Assembly: GCA_039654915.1 (NCBI GenBank)
Contig: CM077597.1
Span: 84,694,001-84,758,000, forward strand
Source: Aquilaria yunnanensis
Taxonomy: Eukaryota > Streptophyta > Magnoliopsida > Malvales > Thymelaeaceae
DNA length: 64,000 nucleotides
Direction of reading: 5' to 3'
The notes below the pieces were generated by a model. The model did no database searches and was not told where the DNA came from. It was given only the letters and a program-made list of their open reading frames with translations. The position numbers and the translations under genes were made by a program. Shown here one piece after another: positions 12,055-23,997 of this stretch (position 1 is the first letter of the stretch; every line of letters begins with the position of its first letter).

Positions 12055-12810
12055 GTGTCCAACATGATATGCGTCCATAAACGCCATGGTCCATGGTCAA
12101 GAGCCTCTCTCTGAATGGATGCTAACGTTAACCGTACAGACTCATCAGTAAAAAAGTTGTATGAAATTGAAAATATTGTTAGCAAATAAATTACTGTAAA
12201 TCAAAGTTAATTATATCAATTACACTAGGTGAATGTTGTTAATACTTACTTGCGATGGACAATCACTCAATGATCTCACGAAGGGGGAGGTGGATTTAAG
12301 TCGGCATTTCTCAGTCTTCAGGGTTTCGTCCTCCGTCCGCTTAGTATCAGATGATCGGTTGGAGGCAGGTGGGTTACCCTACTCTTGCTTGTGCCCGCTT
12401 AAATGTGGGCTCAAGAGGATGCCTAGCTCTTGGAGTTAGATGGAGGAAGCATCGAGCTCAAAGGTCTGTGGGTTGGTGCTCATAGGCCAATACGGGGCGT
12501 GCTCGGGAATATGACTCATGTCCGTGTGATACCTCTCCTACGTATCACTGAATAGTTGACTACTAGATGTGCCAGTGACTAATGTGTGGGGCACATATGG
12601 TCTCTAGCCTTGAGTAGGCGGCACCTAAGTCGGTGGCACCTGAGTCAGCAGCACCTAAGTCGGTGGCACTTGAGTCGATGTCACCAGAGTTAGCAGTACC
12701 TACATCAGTTGGACATGGGTGGTAGAGTGGTGTACCAAGCATCCTCGTGGACCTTATCCACATCTTGGGTCATGCTTATAATCAACTGGGGCCTTGCCGT
12801 GAGAAGCCAT
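12055..12810 (-). pseudogene. CACTA TnpA-type gene remnant (5' exons), minus strand
   Basis: The minus strand opens with MASHGK at 12810 and continues through a repeat-rich segment of TQVPPT-like units, then RPYVPHT, to a splice donor at 12248-12249 (GTAAGTATTAAC). The same layout is seen in exon 1 of the TnpA-type gene at 31984-32555 (TQVPYTP repeats, RPYVPQT, donor GTAAGTGTTAATG), and the exon lengths are close (561 and 572 bases). A second exon-like piece (12060-12160, FFTDESVRLTLASI) aligns with exon 2 of that gene. Stops and frame changes are frequent and later exons are missing. No TIRs were found around it. Confidence 0.65.
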
Positions 12811-13479
12811 CCTATAATCTACAACAACTTCTACTATATATGAATTTACATATTTATTCAAAATTTATTTGACTTTAATGAAATTTAATTAAATTCTATT
12901 AAGTTTTGAGTTAAATTATATTAGGATGATTATATTAAGTTAAAAAATTAATTTCTATTATGTTGTCTTAAATTTTTATTAAATGTATTAAAAAAATAAA
13001 TTGGTGTGAAAATTATTGAAATTACTTGCACTTATTAAATAGGAGGAGTATGTAATAAAACCAACTAACATGTAATTAGTACCAAGTAATTAATATGATG
13101 TAGTAATTAATTTTTCCAACTAATAAATTAACAACTAATTTTCAATTGAACTAATTCATTAAATAGACCTATTTAGCAATGTGCCATAATTAAACAGACC
13201 TAATTAATACCAACTAACTAACAATCTAATAATTAAATAGAACTAATTAACAACATATATGAACAAAACTACTAATTAGCAATTAATGAAGAGCAAATTA
13301 ATTAACAACATATATCATTAACTACTAATAACTAGACATAATTAACAACAACCATACTTAACAACTACTAATTAGCAATTAATGAAAAAAATTAACAAAA
13401 TTACTAACATGCATGTGTGTATGTGTGCGCGCCTATATAACTACCTAAGTAACTTAAACAAAAAGGCTTGGCACATTCT
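12811..13479. other. AT-rich stretch with short direct repeats
   Basis: Dominated by AATTAAC/TTAATTA-type sequence. A stretch reading ACTACTAATTAGCAATTAAT occurs twice about 96 bases apart (near 13268 and 13364). No coding potential is evident. Confidence 0.5.
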
Positions 13480-14477
13480 TAGGGGGAGATTTTGTGGAGA
13501 GGCTGAGGGACATTTGACTCTAGTCAAAATCCACTTCAAACTTTGCCCATTGGCCTCTAGGGATGTGGTTGGACATTTGATGAGCTAGCTGCTAGAACCA
13601 CGCCGCTAGCCTATACATAGCGACCAGATATACAAGCATGCACCCTTACCTCACACACTATAGAGGATTGACATTGGCATCACAGAGGCTCCCAAACACG
13701 CAAGGTAACAATCATTCGTCATTGGACTTCATGGACGAAGTGCCATAGCACAAATGTCCAACTATGTTTGAATCAAGAATTGATCAATATGACCTTGGGT
13801 CACTGGCTCTCAATCAATCTAGGATGTTCTCAGAGCAATTACCTTGAAGAAATAGCAATTGATGATGGGAAAATAGCAAGGAGGGCGAGAATCTAGCAAG
13901 ACACTCCCACAAGGGAGACTTCTAATGATTAGGAGACTTTCAACGCTTCACCGATCCCTAGGGGCCCATCAAATTGACTTATAGACACCACCACCAGCAA
14001 GAGAGTGTCAGATGATTGTCCCACGCGAGTAAGTATACTATAGGAGTAGCAACATATATAGTTTTAATATGGGAAAAAGGTCAAGAAGATGATGGACGAG
14101 TTGAAGGCTATCACGAAGCAAAAGATGGACTTTATTCCTGGTGAGATACACTCAAACCGAATTCTAAGTCCTGCATCTGTTTTCACATTTATTTCACATT
14201 TATTATATAATATTATTTCATTTGTTAATTCTTAACACATTGTTGTGGGTGAAAGAATTTGAAGGATAGGATCCATCCATCAAGGATTAGTGGACCAAGG
14301 TGCACATTCAAAAGAAGCCTAGTCAGTTGGAAGATCATGTCACACCCTAGCTAAAGGTAAACTTCTCCTTTTTCAATCTAGTATTTTGGTATTTAATAAC
14401 AAACACCTTATGGCCTAACACCACATAAGATGTAAAGAAAAGGTACTCTAAATGGGTGATAGTCCCGGGGTCATTTT
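13480..14477 (+). pseudogene. CACTA TnpA-type gene remnant, plus strand (first part)
   Basis: Aligns with 45300-45355 plus 49463-50560 and, at protein level, with the TnpA-type gene at 31984-34008. Exon 1 ends at 14028 just before GTAAGT, after a segment reading like SDDCPTRV (RPMIVPRE in the CACTA gene). A later exon carries FIPGEIHS, matching LIPGEMHWDRM, and the following piece ends at a donor-like GTAAAC near 14355. Many stops. A solo LTR inserted at 14478 separates it from the continuation at 16584-16680. Confidence 0.6.
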
Positions 14478-16583
14478 TACAAAGGCTCTCCAAGTACTTC
14501 CCATAGTTTGGATGCCAAGCTAAGTAAATCCCAAGTTATTTTTCTCAAATAAGTTTTATTATGCAAGAAAATTAAGCTAAGTAAGGTTAAGTTGAGTTCC
14601 AAAGTGTAATTGGCACCTAAAGAGTGAAAATGGAAAAATGGTAATTTTGGCCCAAGTCAATGGCATGATTTTAATTTTAGTGAAATTAGGTTCATGCTAG
14701 TTTTTTAGATAAATATACTATGACCATAAGTGTTTCAAGTCATTTGAACTAAAAGTATGAGTTAAGGGTTAAAAATCCACTAAGTGAAAAACTAAGTTAT
14801 GGGCCAAAGTGTGAAGTGTGAGGGTAAGAAAAACCTTTCTATGGGACCTAGGAGTGATGGTGTAGGAAGAGTTTAAGTAGCCTAAATGAATCAAAACTAA
14901 GTTTGAGGGCCAAAGTGTGAAGTAGAGGAGAAATGGGCTTAATGGAATAGTTGAGATATTTTTAGGATGGAGGATGACACTATTCATCATCTCTTTCATT
15001 TGGCAATTTTGTGGCTACCTCTCCTCCATAGCCCTCCATCTCCAAACCTCCTAAATAACCCAAAATTGCATGAAAATTAAAGGTCCCAAAGCCATCCCAA
15101 CAAGCCCTTAGCTCATTTTTTGTAAAATGGGTGCATTTGGAGTTGTTTTTACAAGTTTTTGGTTCAAACCGTAAGGTAAGTGTCTTTGATCCTTGTGGGT
15201 TAGTTCTAAGCTTGTTAAATGGTTAAAAATGGTCTTAATTTCTTGCCCTTGGTGTACAATTTAGTTGAATTCAAGCTTGGAACTCAAATGAACTCCATTA
15301 AGCTCAATTATGCTTGTTGCTTGCTTCTTGCTTTGTGGATGATTTAAGATAAGGGATTTATGTTATGGCATAATTAAATGATGTATAAGTAGTGTTAAAA
15401 CACCTGGAAGTAAGTTGAAATGAGCCAAAAGTGATTGGAACTAGTTTGGTAAGGTCTATAGCAAGTTTGGTTGAGAAATGGGCAAAGAAAAAGTAGCTCC
15501 AAGTGTTAATGTGGTCGCACTAATTATTTTGATGTGATCACATCGAGCTCAAGAGAAAGAAAAGGCTTCTTGAAATGTACAAAGCTATCACACCAACTAT
15601 GCTGGTGTTATCGCATCATTTCCAGCAATGTCCATAAAATCAGAATGCTGTCGTACCACAATATACAATGCTACAGCATTGTGCTTGAATTGTGCCAACC
15701 TTGTTTCTAAGTGTTCCAAATCAACTCCTAAAGCTTAGGTGGCATCCTAAGATGGCTCAAAAGTGCTCCTAGGATTTAAGTATGCATCAATAAGTGGGTA
15801 ATAAGTTTGTAGTTAAGAGGGCTAAGGAAAAGTAGATAAGTGAGGTACCTTAAGTCCCAAATAGGGTACTAAGGAGGGACCTAGTGTTGTATGAGTCCTC
15901 CAATGGCCAAGGGGTGAGATCGTTAACCTCCGGCATTGGAGAGGGACCCAAGAAATGTCTAAGACCCTTGAGGACCCATGGGGAGAGTCCAAGTGCTTTC
16001 AGATATTAAGTGGTGCCCAAGAGTCCCAACTGAGTTGACAGGCTCGATAAGCAAATCCACTAAGTTTCTCGAGTCAAGTTCAAGGGAACTTGGCGAAGTT
16101 TGGCCACTAAGATCAATTACCCAGCACAACAAGTAAGGGGAAGTTATGGGTAAGAGGTGAATAGGTGGCAATTTACTTTAAGTAGCCTGCAAAATGCAGG
16201 AAAGGTCAAGTAAGTGACAACTTACTTAAGACGCCTGTAAGGAAGACTTCATGGGTTTTATTCAAGTGTTAGCACTGGATACAAGGGCCAGTATTCAGGT
16301 ACCCCAGCCATATGAGCTCATGACAGTTAAGAACACCTTCGGGTGTAAAGATGTCCTAATTGCATAAACTTGTGCATTCACTCATCGACCCATACATTAC
16401 ATTGCATTATTATAGTTGATTATTAATTGTTTGTGCTTATTGTTTGTTATGTTGTTTGATTGCACATAATGATTTAAATTATTTTACAAGTAATAACTAG
16501 CCAATTGTAACCAAAGAGGGATCTTAGTTCCCTAAGAGCCAACCGGTGGTTGCATTTAGGGCACAGAGCCCTATTCCACCACA
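14478..16583 (+). mobile_element. L-family solo LTR, copy 1
   Basis: 2106 bp. It aligns with the L LTR at 23998-26700 at both ends: the start is TACAAAGGCTCTCC here and TGTAAAGGCTCTCC there, and the end is CCACCACA here and CCGCCACA there. The target duplication is atttt (14473-14477) and atttc (16584-16588), one mismatch. The homologous TnpA fragment near 50555 still has the empty site. About 560 bases near the 3' end are missing relative to copy 2. No coding capacity or second LTR, hence solo. Confidence 0.82.
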
Positions 16584-16696
16584 ATTTCCTCACTCCACTT
16601 CATCATTGATTCAAGATCAAAATCCTCAAGGAGCACCACTGAAGAAGACGGAAGAATTTGATCCTATCCCCATCTCATATACTGAGTTGTATATGA
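16584..16696 (+). pseudogene. continuation of TnpA-type remnant after the LTR
   Basis: Matches 50555-50625, which in the other copy directly follows the unoccupied insertion site. It is a short rest of the remnant at 13480-14477, and segment U1 starts immediately after it. Confidence 0.5.
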
Positions 16697-17200
16697 AATG
16701 AACTTATTTGTGATGTTAAAACACCAAAGATTTGATAGTTGCGCTCAACTAGTTGATTGTCTTTGCCCAACACCAGAATTTCATGCATAATAATGCTCCA
16801 CTTAGTCATTTATGTTTCCAAAATCATTTAATGCAGCTATTTTGTGAAAAGAAGAACGTCCCCCACATTCAACGTTGGAGTTTCTCATTTGCTTACATGT
16901 AGGCTTTTTTATTTTTTTATTTTTGAGTGGAATAAAATAAGTTCATTTTTTCCAGCATGTTATTTTCTTTCTACAAGTTATGTTCTATGAAGGTAGCTCT
17001 CAGAACTCCGAGTTCTTAATATACTTTAATTCATTAATTCAAAAGATGCAGTAGGACACAACACAACAACATACAAACACTGAGACAAAGATAATAATTG
17101 AAATCACAGACAAATAAGAGGCGGTTATTCATTAGTACCAGTACTAGAAATTATTCAAGTGCATTATCGCTGCTCCTGCAATTACGCATGCATTTTTTAC

Positions 17201-17763
17201 TTATTTTAGGGTTGTTGCCACATGGAACTGGATGAAAACTGAAGGAATTACAGCGACAAAGTTCCATTCGATACTTGATGTCAGCGCGCCGACGTTATCC
17301 TTGGCAATAGAAGTCATAATCTCTAGGTTTGCCTTGACGGTCCCCCAATCAATAACTTGATTAGCAAGATAGATCTTTGTGTAAGCTTGCTGCATGAATG
17401 TATGTGGTTCATTAACGTACCTAACTAGGTAAGTTTAAGCCTCCCTCTAACACATACATACCTAAATAATGTTGAGCTATGTACCTTCCCAGGTCCAGCT
17501 CTAGATTTTTTCCAAGCGACTACAATTTTTAAAGGAGCTTTTCTCTGGGAGGAATCATGGGCTATATACATCGAAGCTCCTGATGAAGTGTTATTATTTG
17601 CTGTAGCTGGTAATTACTCGAAACTTTCTGTGTTGCTGTTCAGGATGGACTGCGAGTAGGGCTTACTAGGGTTCTGCTTGCCATTCCATTCCTTCTGGTC
17701 CATCAACCCTGTGGCATAGTTGAGGTAGTTTGAAATGGTGCCCCGCGTTTTACCACCAGCCAT
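17201..17763 (-). pseudogene. jasmonate-induced-protein-like gene, inactivated by a nonsense codon
   Basis: Minus strand paralogue of the gene at 55170-55732 with the same exon structure: coding exon 1 17485-17763 (279 bases), intron 17390-17484, exon 2 17201-17389 (189 bases). Splice sites and the ATGGCTGG start context are kept, as is an intron in the 5' leader (17767-17862). Codon 50, a glutamine CAA in the other copy, is TAA here (17614-17616), which would cut the protein to 49 residues. The TATA-like sequence upstream also differs (TACATAAAAG instead of TATATAAAGG). Exon 2 is still open and well conserved, so loss is either recent or the site is polymorphic. Family assignment is discussed under the intact copy. 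Confidence 0.72.
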
Positions 17764-18476
17764 TATCTGTAAATATTGCCGCTAAATTTTGAGAGAAGAA
17801 TCACTTAAAGGAATTAAGTAAAACATACTAAACCAATAGTAATAGCAAATAAAGGATATTACCAAGTGATTCGGACACTCTTGCTTCAAAGCTTTGCACT
17901 TATTTTTTTGCCTATGCTTAGGGCTCTGTCATGAGAAATATAGCAAATGGAAAACTCTTTTATGTAGAAGTTTGCTGTCTGTTGTCTGTTGCCGATTAAG
18001 TAAACGTGGTTATTAATTTTTTAAGGCAAAGAAGTATATAACATACATGTTTAAAAGTGAAATTCTTCTGTCATATGCTTGCTGTGTTCTTTTCCAATTT
18101 AAATTTTTTTTATTTTGTCTCTTCATAGCTTTGCTTGGGAAAAGGACATTTACACCCCTTAATAAAATTAATCTTCAATAATCATTATATATAGAAATAA
18201 TCACTTTTAATGTATTACTTACATTCTTTTTTCAAAAGAGTACTTGATTTGTGCCATTATAACCTTAAAAAATTGTGACCAACATACATAGATTCATGCT
18301 TTTGTAATTATAAAAAATTATGATTATAACTTTTTATGGGAAAGAAACTTAAAAAAAGACTTAACTAAAAGGGAATTTCAAAAATAACAATTTCAAAGTT
18401 TATATCCTTATGATAGATAATTTAACATGAATTACACAACAAGGGGTGAAACTATAGGGAGCTAGTAGGGGCCTGG

Positions 18477-19904
18477 CACAACAAAAAAAAAAAAAGCTAT
18501 ATGCGACAAACAATATAGTTGTCAATCAGTTGCAAAACTAATAAAAGCAATTGCAAAAATAGTAGCTTGAAATAGCGACTTTTTTATAGGTTGCTAAACT
18601 CAAGCAACTATAATACAACTGGAAATAGCAACTAAAAAAGTGGATGCAATTGCAGTTGCTAGTTTTGAAGATAGTCCTATTTGATCCACTAAGATTTCAG
18701 CTGCTAATTTTGCAATTGATTTCCCACCAAAATAGAGTAACAGTTTCATTTCAGTTGCTGAGTTATTTCTAAATAGTTAGTGGTATTTCAGTTGCTTTAT
18801 GTTGTAGATATACGTATATAAAATATTAAAATTAAATTTCTAATACTGAATTTTAGTTAAATTAAAATATAGAAAGCAATATCTACTGAGGTGGAGTAGT
18901 AAAAATTAAAAAAAAAAAAAGCTTCTTAGGAAAAAGAATTCACCTTTACCATTTTGGTTTCGATTCTCCTAAGAATCCTTATCAATCGCCATATAAACAC
19001 CTTAATAAAACTCCATTAACACCGAAGATGGGATCTTGAAATTTGTCAATTCTTTGAGAGAAATGGGATTTGTGTTACTGTTTGAGGACCTTGATCTTGC
19101 TCTAGACCTATCAGAAACCAACTACTCCACCGTCACAACCAAAACTTTGTCGACACTAAAGATCAAACACAAACAGGAACACTTTTCTGAAACCTTCCCT
19201 AAAAATCTTCAAGACCATTCTAACTTTTTGATTCCTAATCCCACTCGTAGCCCCCTTGCTCCCATCTCTTGCTCAACAACCACCTTCACCATCATCCAAA
19301 AAAGACCAGCAGAGACTATATTGCAATTTGACAGTACTTTCGAGCTCTTCCACACAACATTCACTAAAAGATTGGTGATCCAAGTGAAAGTTTTGCATCC
19401 TGACCATTAGATTAAAGGCTTTGTTTGGTGATTGGTGCGAATGAGTAGGACTAGATTGATGAGTTAGTATGCCCAACATAAAAAAAGTAGATATGATGGG
19501 AAAAGGTTATAAAGTGGTGGCAGCTTTAAGTATCTGAAATGCAACCAAGTTATTTAGTAACTAAAATGTAACCATAATACAATTTCAGTTGCATTTCAAT
19601 TATAGTGTTAAGTAACTAAAATGCAACTGGTTGATATTTAACAACTAATATGCAACCATGATGTAATTTCAGTTGCAGACTCAATAAGCTTCATTTCCTG
19701 TTCAATGCCAAAAGTTCCTGCCCATGTAAATTTGCAATTGACAAGCATCGAGATTTTAGTCCAGTTGGAATTCAGTTGCAAACTTAGTATAATTTTTTAT
19801 TCCATATTGATACCTACTATGAAGCCACAAAAATTCAACTAAAATTAAACAATTGCTTTTCTAGTTGCATATGGTAGTTGCATTTGGCCCTTTATTTTGT
19901 AGTG
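18477..19904. mobile_element. CACTA-like non-autonomous element with GTTGC subterminal repeats
   Basis: 1428 bp inserted into segment U1 but absent from U2 and U3. Ends are CACAACAAAAAAA on the left and TTTATTTTGTAGTG on the right, which is CACTACAAAATAAA in reverse complement. A 3 bp duplication with one mismatch (tgg 18474-18476, cgg 19905-19907) fits the superfamily. GCAACT, AGTTGC and GTTGCATTT motifs recur densely in both orientations in the outer 500 bases of each end, as expected of transposase binding sites. No transposase is encoded. The centre holds an unrelated 124-codon open frame described separately. Confidence 0.75.
19036..19410 (+). CDS. unrecognised 124-codon open frame inside the CACTA-like element
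   Basis: Opens with ATG at 19036 and closes with TAG, encoding a Thr/Ser- and Phe-rich protein (starts MKFVNSLREMGFV, ends VLHPDH). I see no signal peptide, membrane segment or known domain. The composition (many CAC, ACC and TTC codons, higher GC) differs from the AT-rich, GTTGC-repeat outer arms, which would fit a captured piece of host gene. It may equally be a chance open frame, since no paralogue is present in the window to test conservation. Confidence 0.25.
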   Translation: MKFVNSLREMGFVLLFEDLDLALDLSETNYSTVTTKTLSTLKIKHKQEHFSETFPKNLQDHSNFLIPNPTRSPLAPISCSTTTFTIIQKRPAETILQFDSTFELFHTTFTKRLVIQVKVLHPDH

Positions 19905-21483
19905 CGGGCTCCTATAAAATTGTAAAATACTAGTAATTTGTTTTAGAATTAAATGATAAATATAACTTTGCTACTCCTTAAAATAGGTCAAAATCCCTTG
20001 TAAGGACTATAGCTTAGTAAAATATTTGTTTTGACCTATTCTTTGTAAAAAATCTGGGCTTGCCCTTGATGACAACAGGAACATTATGAGAAACAGGAAA
20101 GAGATGTGGCTTTTCTCGATTTTCTTAGTTAAAATAAAATATCTAATAGTAAATTGCTCATTATGACTGTGATATACTTAATGGTATCAATATTACGAAA
20201 ATTAGTTAGGTAAATGTTAGTAGGAGCATGTCCACCCTAAGTAAATGCTATCCTATAAATCAAAAACTTAGGTTTTAGCCGGTCTTTGTTTAATCTATTA
20301 TTTGTGACTAATGATTAAGGAAGAGCGCAAGAAAAAAAAAAAAGGAAGTCCCTCTCCTACCTAACCATGTCTTGTCCTCGTGAAATCAGTACAACAATAA
20401 AGAAAGATTAAGTCCTTAATTACCCAGTTAAGACAAGGATTAATTGTTTTTATTAGTCGCGAAGAAAGAGTCCAAGTCATTTTTGTATAAACAATTTAGT
20501 TAACTGTGATAGATGTTAGTGCAGGTGGCGAGGATTACAATTTTTCGTGAGTGATAACCTGAGAGCCTTAGGTTAAAATGTTACAACTATATTAGGGTTT
20601 TTTTTTAATCATAACATTAGATAGTTTAAGTTTGGGTTTGTGAAATGTTTCACACAGTTTTAATTGTGGGGTAAACAGTAAATATTACTTTAAGGTAAAA
20701 AATTTATAATCTTTTTCACACCTCTTTACATATATTCTAATTATTTTTTTATCATGATTTACCAAATATAAATAAAATATATTGAAAAATGTGGTCTGCT
20801 TTGGTAAAAATTGAAAGAGAAAAATAAAAAATAAATAATTATAATAGTTTTCAAATCCCAATCATCCTTTTTTTCTTTTAAATGGCAAGAGCAAAAAAAT
20901 TTATTAAAAGAATGATCAGAAAATGTACAATGGGAACCTTCCTGCTAGCTGCTGGAACAGTGTTAGATCCTTACCCCTAATCCATCACTAATACAAACAG
21001 GCACTTAGACAATAAAACTTGCACCTACCACAACCAGTCAAGCAGAAGGAAACATCTTGGAATCATACTCAAAGCAAATGCTGGATCAAGACACCAAAGA
21101 AACTAAAAGCAATCAAAATTCTTGGATCTCTTCGTAATCCAAATAAGGACCATTAGATTTGCCAGAAAATTCAAATGGTGAACCAAATTGTGTTAAAAGT
21201 CGTGCTGCTACAAAAGGTTTTCCGAGAGATAATTTTTGCATTTCGACCATTCCATATACACCAAATTGATATGAGAAGCACTGCTATCTAGATCAATCAT
21301 GTTAAAATATACCAACATGTTATTCTTAAAACAAAAAAAAAATAACAAAATGACATAATATTTATGCTAAAATATGTCTGCCATTTATGTTTTTTTTATC
21401 TTTTATATGGATGTGTTGTACAATGATGTAATGATTTAAAAAAAAATAAGAAAAGAAATATTATTTTCCCCTAACATGTGTAC

Positions 21484-22455
21484 CTTGCGACTTGAAGCTA
21501 TGCTGCTTGGGTGGAAAGTTAAAAGTGAATCTTAGTAGATAATGTTGTCACTATTGTATGTATGATATTTTTCATTCTAAATGTTGGCTCTGCTGGTGTT
21601 TATTAGTATGTATAACACTAGGTTACATTTGGGTACATATAAGGTTAAGATATGTAACGACTCAAGTCCAGAACCAGTTAAAAAAATACCTGCCCACACC
21701 ACATGGGCCATCCTTTATAAAAAGGATAAGCGCTAGGTGCTTATGTTCTGGAATTGGAGCCTATATATCCATATAAGTGTTCCCACAGTGTACCCATGTG
21801 GGATATGGAGGTGTTACAAACTTCTCCCTTATGTACCCAATGTCCTCATTGGGGTCAGTCGGATTACTTGGTTCCTCGGACCAAGTAATCTCTCTAATCG
21901 GACTACTTAGCCCCTGACCAAGTAGCATTTAACATCTAGCCCCTCAAGTCTAGGATCAGTCCCGGTGGATGATACATGTGCACAACCACCATGCCATACT
22001 GTCATGATCTCGAGTCGATTCTGATACCATTTGTAACTATCCAAGTCCAGAACCAGTCAACGAAACATCTGCCCACACCACATGGGTCATCATTTATGAA
22101 AAGGATAAACGCTAGGTGCTTATGTTCTGAAATTGGAGCCTATATATCCACATAAGGCTTCCTATAATTCACGCATGTAGAATATAGGGGTGTTACAAGA
22201 TATGTGCGCGTAGTTGTTACTTGAAGTTAAAGCAACTACAATTTTCACGTCTTGTCTCGTTTTAACTTATGTTTTATTAACTGGCGTGTCATGGTTTTTT
22301 TTACAGTTTTATTTACTTGTTATTGTATAGCCAGGACAAGACATGCATATTTTCTATCAAGGATAGGCTAAGTAACCAGTTGCTCGTAATAATTTAAATT
22401 ACTTTACGAGTAATAGCTAGTAAATTGTAATCTAAGTGGGATCACAACCCCTAAA
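21484..22455 (+). mobile_element. partial L-family LTR interrupted by a TRIM
   Basis: Aligns with the 3' part of the L LTR (26225-26650 of copy 2), including a run reading GTGTATAACACTAG, GTTACTTGAAGTTAAAGC and the GTAATA..CTAG..AAATTGTAA end region. The 5' half and the extreme 3' end are missing. The TRIM at 21653-22197 lies inside, and the alignment continues across it without loss. Confidence 0.72.
21653..22197 (-). mobile_element. TRIM retrotransposon, complete, minus strand
   Basis: 545 bp with two 166 bp LTRs (21653-21818 and 22032-22197) starting TGTAAC and ending GTTACA, around a 213 bp core. On the minus strand the core begins with TGGTATCAGAATCG, complementary to the initiator tRNA-Met 3' end (primer site near 22016-22029). 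It ends with AAGGGAGAAGTT, a polypurine tract beside the second LTR. A perfect 5 bp duplication agata (21648-21652 and 22198-22202) flanks it, and L copy 2 (near 26390-26410) shows the unoccupied site. No coding capacity, as defines TRIMs. Full-length elements supplying proteins are not in the window. Confidence 0.92.
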
Positions 22456-22559
22456 AGTCCTAAAATATTGTGAATTTATATTTAAGTTCCAAAATTTTCC
22501 AAATTTCTTTTTGAATTTTAAAACTTGCAAAACATTACTACAATGATTTAGAGCATTTC

Positions 22560-22925
22560 CTACGTCAATTTCCTACAAAAAAAAAAAAGCGTAGGAAAAC
22601 TATTCGCAAGAAAACTGTCGGACAAAAAATTATGTCCGACAGTTTTCATTCACTAAAAGTGTGACAAATAAAGCCATAGCACATATGTCAGAATAGGATG
22701 TGGGAAATTACGGCACCAAAAGCATCCGACGCTTTTTATGCGAATTAAATAGGTACGGACCACATGTGCAAGAAAAGCATCGGATATGTTGTTCGATGTT
22801 TTTCCTTCAATATGTTGTCCTATGCTTTTGAGACAAACGAGGATATGGACGTCTTAAAAATGTAGGAAATTTATTCCTTCGATTTTCCTACAGTTTACTT
22901 TTCCTACGTTTTTTTTACGTAAATT
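22560..22925. repeat. left subterminal repeat region of the CACTA element
   Basis: Many short motifs in both orientations: GTAGGAAAA, GTCCGACAG, CCTACG and CCGACGC. In En/Spm-type elements such motifs bind TnpA and hold the ends together. Promoter and leader sequence of the first gene probably follow around 23000-23120, a pyrimidine-rich GC-richer stretch. Confidence 0.6.
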
Positions 22926-23997
22926 ACTACATATTTGCTACACCAGTCTTGCAGTTTGACTTTTCATATGTATCATACGATTTTGCCACATATTTTTCTT
23001 ATAAATACCCACCCATCTCTTATTCTCCAGCTCGTCTGTGCTACTCTTTCCGCATCCATTTTCGCTTCTGTTTTAACATCTTCTTCAACTCAATGTGGTG
23101 TTTCAAAATAATTTAGAGGTTAGTGATTTAAATGGTAATTATTTGTTTTTTAGAAGATATAGTTATGTTTTGTTAGGTAGCTGATTTATATGACAGCATG
23201 TTATTGTATAATAAGTATTTATTTATTATACCTTAGATTCTCCATCCATGATTGTGTTGATGAAAAATATAATATTGCTCCGATTCAGATTGTGGGGAAA
23301 CAAAATGTATTGGATTAAGTTATATTTGTGATTAACATAATCATGGATTGTCCAAGTTTGACAGTTGAAAGTTGCATAAGCAGTATTGCAATTAATGTAT
23401 TCCTTTCGTAGTAGCAGTTTGTGAATTTTGGTAGACTATTTCCTAAATTGCTCCCGTCGTGTGTTTCTCAATAAGTTGATGTTGTTAAGAAACACGGTGA
23501 ACGGGAATTGAAGGGAAATGCTGCTAAAATTTACATATATGCTCCTACAATGGAACAGTTAAAATGCTTTACTGCTTATAAAACTTTCAATGGAGTAGGG
23601 CTTTTACCATAATGGAGTATGTGTTTTAGTTATGAAAAGTTGACATGTATGTATGACATATATGAGTAATTCATTTACTTTTGTACTATATTTATATTAT
23701 GTGAAATATAAAAAATTTATTACATATTTATGTTGAGGATTTTTACTGTTTATTTTACAAGGGAAACAAATAGCTGGCAATGGACATGAGTGGATGTACC
23801 ATAGGACAGATACAAATGGGTATATGAATTCTGGATTTATGGCTGGTGTTAATGAGTTTTTACAGTTTGCATGTAGTGGAAAGGAATTAGAAATGATTAA
23901 ATGCCTTTGTCGTAAATGTAATAACAGATTTTATAGAATAGAAGCGAAAGTGAGAGAGCATTTGTTTTGATATGGATTTATGCCAAACTATTACATA

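Larger units (their letters stand above)
16697..21480. repeat. duplicated segment U, copy U1
   Basis: Aligns with 54685-56197 continued at 59892-62640 (U2), and its later part with 50628-52262 (U3). It contains the host-gene pseudogene (17201-17763), its upstream region, and a CACTA-like insertion (18477-19904) absent from U2 and U3. It preserves the empty site (18214-18226) of the Tat-type LTR found in U2. 20880-21300 holds a conserved but non-coding block shared with 62090-62450. Confidence 0.82.

Noticed and set aside
21653..22197. Interpreted at first as a MITE because of its small size and repeated ends
   Set aside because: The ends are direct and not inverted repeats, with a tRNA-Met primer site, a purine tract and a 5 bp duplication, which define a TRIM.
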